The notes under the pieces are model-generated. The model ran no database searches and was not told the DNA's origin. It saw only the letters and a list, made by a program, of their open reading frames with translations. 7,614 nucleotides of DNA from Bacillota bacterium (GTDB lineage: Bacteria > Bacillota > Limnochordia > Darwinibacteriales > Darwinibacteriaceae), in contig JAAZLB010000242.1 in assembly GCA_012799535.1 (NCBI GenBank), positions 1 through 7,614 on the forward strand, written 5' to 3'. A program made the translations under genes and the position numbers. Positions 5,855-7,614 of the stretch are shown here, one piece after another. Every line of letters begins with the position of its first letter. Within the stretch, counting starts at the first letter, position 1.

Positions 5855-6901
5855 ATGTTTGAATTTGATCTTGATAATATGCAGTTTGCGGATATCAAAG
5901 TAATTGGTTGTGGCGGTGGAGGTAGTAACGCTGTAAATCGCATGGTTGAGGCGGATTTAAAAGGCATCCAGTTTATTGCGGTAAATACTGATGCTCAAGC
6001 TTTGCAGATGTCCGAGGCCCATCAGAAAATTCAACTAGGGCAAAAGTTGACTAAGGGTTTGGGTGCTGGTTCAGATCCTACTGTGGGACAACGTTCTGCG
6101 GAAGAATCGCGGGATGATATTAGACAAGCCCTAGAAGGTGCCGATATGGTATTTATTACCGCAGGTATGGGTGGTGGAACCGGAACAGGTGCCGCTCCAG
6201 TGGTTGCGGAAATTGCGAAAGAGGTTAACGCCCTTACGGTAGGGGTGGTTACTAAGCCCTTCACCTTTGAGGGTAGGCGCCGCAAGGAACAGGCGGAAAA
6301 GGGTATTGAGCTATTGAAATCAAAAGTTGATACTCTAATCACTATCCCCAACGATCGACTTTTACAAGTGGTGGAAAAACGTACCTCTATGCTGGATGCT
6401 TTTAAGATCGCTGACGATGTTTTGCGTCAAGGGGTGCAAGGAATTTCTGACTTAATTACAGTACCTGGCCTAATCAATTTAGACTTCGCGGACGTCCGTA
6501 CGATTATGACTGACGCCGGTTCTGCCCTCATGGGTATTGGAGAAGCCACTGGCGAAGATCGGGCAGTTAAAGCGGCTCAACAGGCCATTTCTAGTCCTCT
6601 TTTAGAAGCGTCTATTGAAGGCGCCAAGGGAATTCTTTTGAGTCTTACAGGTAGTTCTAGTTTAGGACTCTTTGAAGTTAATGAAGCTGCAGAAGTGGTT
6701 TCTCAAGCGGCTGATCCTGATGCTAACATTATTTTCGGGGCAGTGATTGACGAAAGTCTAGGTGAAACGGTCCGAGTTACAGTTATTGCCACTGGTTTTG
6801 ATGTACCTAAGAGTCGGGAAAGTTATAAAATTACTAAAGAGCTAGATGTGCGCCCCTTTGATCATGAGGTAGACATCCCTGCTTTTCTAAGACGCAAATA
6901 A
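5855..6901 (+). CDS. ftsZ: Cell division GTPase FtsZ
   Basis: FtsZ is the tubulin-like GTPase that polymerises at mid-cell, and at the polar site in sporulation, to form the Z ring. The 348-residue protein has the nucleotide-binding loop [13 protein letters not shown] at 19-31, the tubulin signature GGGTGTG at 106-112, the T7 catalytic loop NLDFADVR at 208-215 with Asp210 and Asp213, and the end of the globular core at TGFD (313-316). The C-terminal peptide DIPAFLRRK (340-348), the docking site for FtsA, SepF, EzrA or ZipA-type partners, is intact. The linker between core and peptide is only about 23 residues, against roughly 50 in Bacillus. The gene ends in a terminator shared with the convergent sigE. 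No ftsA lies upstream, so its membrane anchor must be encoded elsewhere, perhaps SepF or a distant ftsA. Confidence 0.98.
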   Translation: MFEFDLDNMQFADIKVIGCGGGGSNAVNRMVEADLKGIQFIAVNTDAQALQMSEAHQKIQLGQKLTKGLGAGSDPTVGQRSAEESRDDIRQALEGADMVFITAGMGGGTGTGAAPVVAEIAKEVNALTVGVVTKPFTFEGRRRKEQAEKGIELLKSKVDTLITIPNDRLLQVVEKRTSMLDAFKIADDVLRQGVQGISDLITVPGLINLDFADVRTIMTDAGSALMGIGEATGEDRAVKAAQQAISSPLLEASIEGAKGILLSLTGSSSLGLFEVNEAAEVVSQAADPDANIIFGAVIDESLGETVRVTVIATGFDVPKSRESYKITKELDVRPFDHEVDIPAFLRRK

Positions 6902-6924
6902 AAAAGGCCTTCGGGCCTTTTTTT
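6901..6924. terminator. Bidirectional intrinsic terminator shared by ftsZ and sigE
   Basis: A nine-base-pair stem pairs AAAAAGGCC (6901-6909) with GGCCTTTTT (6914-6922) around a TTCG loop closed by C-G, the very stable C(UUCG)G tetraloop on the plus-strand transcript. Seven T follow the GC core at 6918-6924. On the opposite strand the loop reads CGAA and a run of six T follows the GC core, so it should also stop sigE transcripts. The last base of the ftsZ stop lies in the outer A arm, and the sigE stop (6923-6925) directly abuts the other arm. Confidence 0.92.
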
Positions 6925-7614
6925 ATTCCAACTTTTTTATTTCTCGTCTCAATTTTTTTAAGATCTTCTTTTCTAAACGGGAGATGTAGGATTGGGAAAT
7001 GCCTAATAGATCCGCTACTTCCCGTTGGGTCCGTTCCTGCTCACTATTTAAGCCAAATCTCAATTCCATAATTCTCTTTTCTCGCCCTGTTAATTGCTCT
7101 AAAGCAGTTGCTAACAGGGCTTTGTCGACTTCTTTTTCAATATGGCGCACAATGTCACTCTCACTACCAACCACATCTGCCAAGACTAGTTCGTTTCCAT
7201 CCCAATCCACGTTCAAAGGCTCATCGAAGGAAACCTCGGCTTTTAATTTACTAGTGCGACGGAGATACATCAAAATTTCGTTTTCAATACATCTGGAGGC
7301 ATAAGTGGCAAGCTTGATGTTCTTCGATGGGTCAAAGGTATTTACCGCTTTAATTAGACCAATAGTACCAATGGAGACCAAGTCCTCAATGGGAATACCG
7401 GTGTTTTCAAATTTACGGGCGATATAGACCACTAAGCGTAGGTTCCGTTCAATTAAGGGGGTCCGCACTAAGAGGTCTCCCCCTTGGAGGCGTTGGAGCA
7501 GTTCTTGTTCCTCATCTGGAGAGAGGGGAGGAGGTAGGACTTCGTTGCTTCCTACATAGTGAACTGCTGGTTTAAGGCCAAGAGCTTGTAAATAACGTAA
7601 GAACCGAAAGCGTA
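6923..7614 (-). CDS. sigE: Sporulation sigma factor SigE precursor (pro-sigma-E), 5' end outside window
   Basis: SigE directs early mother-cell gene expression in sporulation. It is made as an inactive precursor whose N-terminal pro-sequence is removed by SpoIIGA after septation. The frame is open to the right edge: 229 codons are visible (7612 down to 6926) plus the stop. The GTG at 7468 is an internal valine, because family sequence continues upstream of it. Residues 1-18 of the fragment ([18 protein letters not shown]) form the basic, hydrophobic pro-sequence; the equivalent of the Bacillus cleavage site falls near HYVGSNE (18-24), followed by the typical [11 protein letters not shown]. 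Core region 2 spans about 57-118 ([28 protein letters not shown]), [15 protein letters not shown] follows, and region 4 ends with the helix-turn-helix [18 protein letters not shown]. Perhaps 8-10 codons are missing at the start. The match is to SigE rather than SigK or SigG. It converges on ftsZ, an unusual orientation. Confidence 0.95.
   Translation of the reverse strand, partial: RFRFLRYLQALGLKPAVHYVGSNEVLPPPLSPDEEQELLQRLQGGDLLVRTPLIERNLRLVVYIARKFENTGIPIEDLVSIGTIGLIKAVNTFDPSKNIKLATYASRCIENEILMYLRRTSKLKAEVSFDEPLNVDWDGNELVLADVVGSESDIVRHIEKEVDKALLATALEQLTGREKRIMELRFGLNSEQERTQREVADLLGISQSYISRLEKKILKKLRREIKKLE

Noticed and set aside
5452..5967. A 171-codon open frame on the minus strand across the ftsQ-ftsZ junction
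   Set aside because: It lies antisense to two well-supported genes, has no family resemblance I recognise, and its composition reflects the opposite strand of ftsQ and ftsZ.
6031..6351. A 106-codon minus-strand open frame inside ftsZ
   Set aside because: It is antisense to the glycine-rich FtsZ core; the run of prolines is the complement of GGGTGTG coding sequence.
6999..7304. A 101-codon plus-strand open frame inside sigE
   Set aside because: It lies antisense to highly conserved sigma factor coding sequence, is serine-rich and has no recognisable domain.
7466..7468. GTG as the start of sigE
   Set aside because: Forty-eight further in-frame codons upstream encode conserved SigE sequence, including LPPPLS and the pro-sequence, so this is an internal valine.

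Overview
The window holds most of a compact division and cell wall (dcw) gene cluster. It reads left to right as murE (3' end only), murF, mraY, ftsW/spoVE, murA, ftsQ/divIB and ftsZ. A sporulation sigma factor gene, sigE, then runs in the opposite direction and leaves the window at the right edge. sigE with a recognisable pro-sequence points to an endospore-forming Bacillota. murA inside the dcw cluster and divergence from Bacillus proteins suggest a Clostridia-like or related deep lineage rather than Bacillus, but I cannot name a genus. The DNPR motif in MurE predicts a meso-diaminopimelate peptidoglycan. No mobile element, tRNA, rRNA, CRISPR array or phage gene is visible.

Layout: positions 1-3746 carry murE-murF-mraY-ftsW, tightly packed (1-nt overlap, 2-nt gap, 31-nt gap). 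A 69-nt spacer (3747-3815), which may contain a promoter, precedes murA. murA and ftsQ are separated by 14 nt. A 90-nt leader (5765-5854) precedes ftsZ. ftsZ and sigE converge on one short bidirectional terminator (6901-6924) made of a GC-rich hairpin with a C(UUCG)G loop. Several starts are set by their Shine-Dalgarno sites and differ from the longest open frame: murA at 3816, ftsQ at 5081 (GTG) and ftsZ at 5855. mraY starts with TTG. There is no gene-free stretch longer than 300 bases.

The genes form one pathway. MurA starts UDP-MurNAc synthesis, MurE and MurF extend the stem peptide, and MraY moves the product onto the lipid carrier. FtsW/SpoVE polymerises lipid II, while FtsQ and FtsZ belong to the division machine that positions this synthesis. 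SigE is the early mother-cell sigma factor activated after the asymmetric septum forms.

The gene content is the most interesting aspect. murD, murG, murC, murB and ftsA, which usually lie among these genes in Bacillota, are missing from their expected places. The spoIIGA-sigE end is inverted relative to ftsZ, and sigG does not follow sigE. The individual proteins look intact and conventional. I see no evidence of a wholly new system; the novelty lies in cluster architecture and possibly in regulation of murA.
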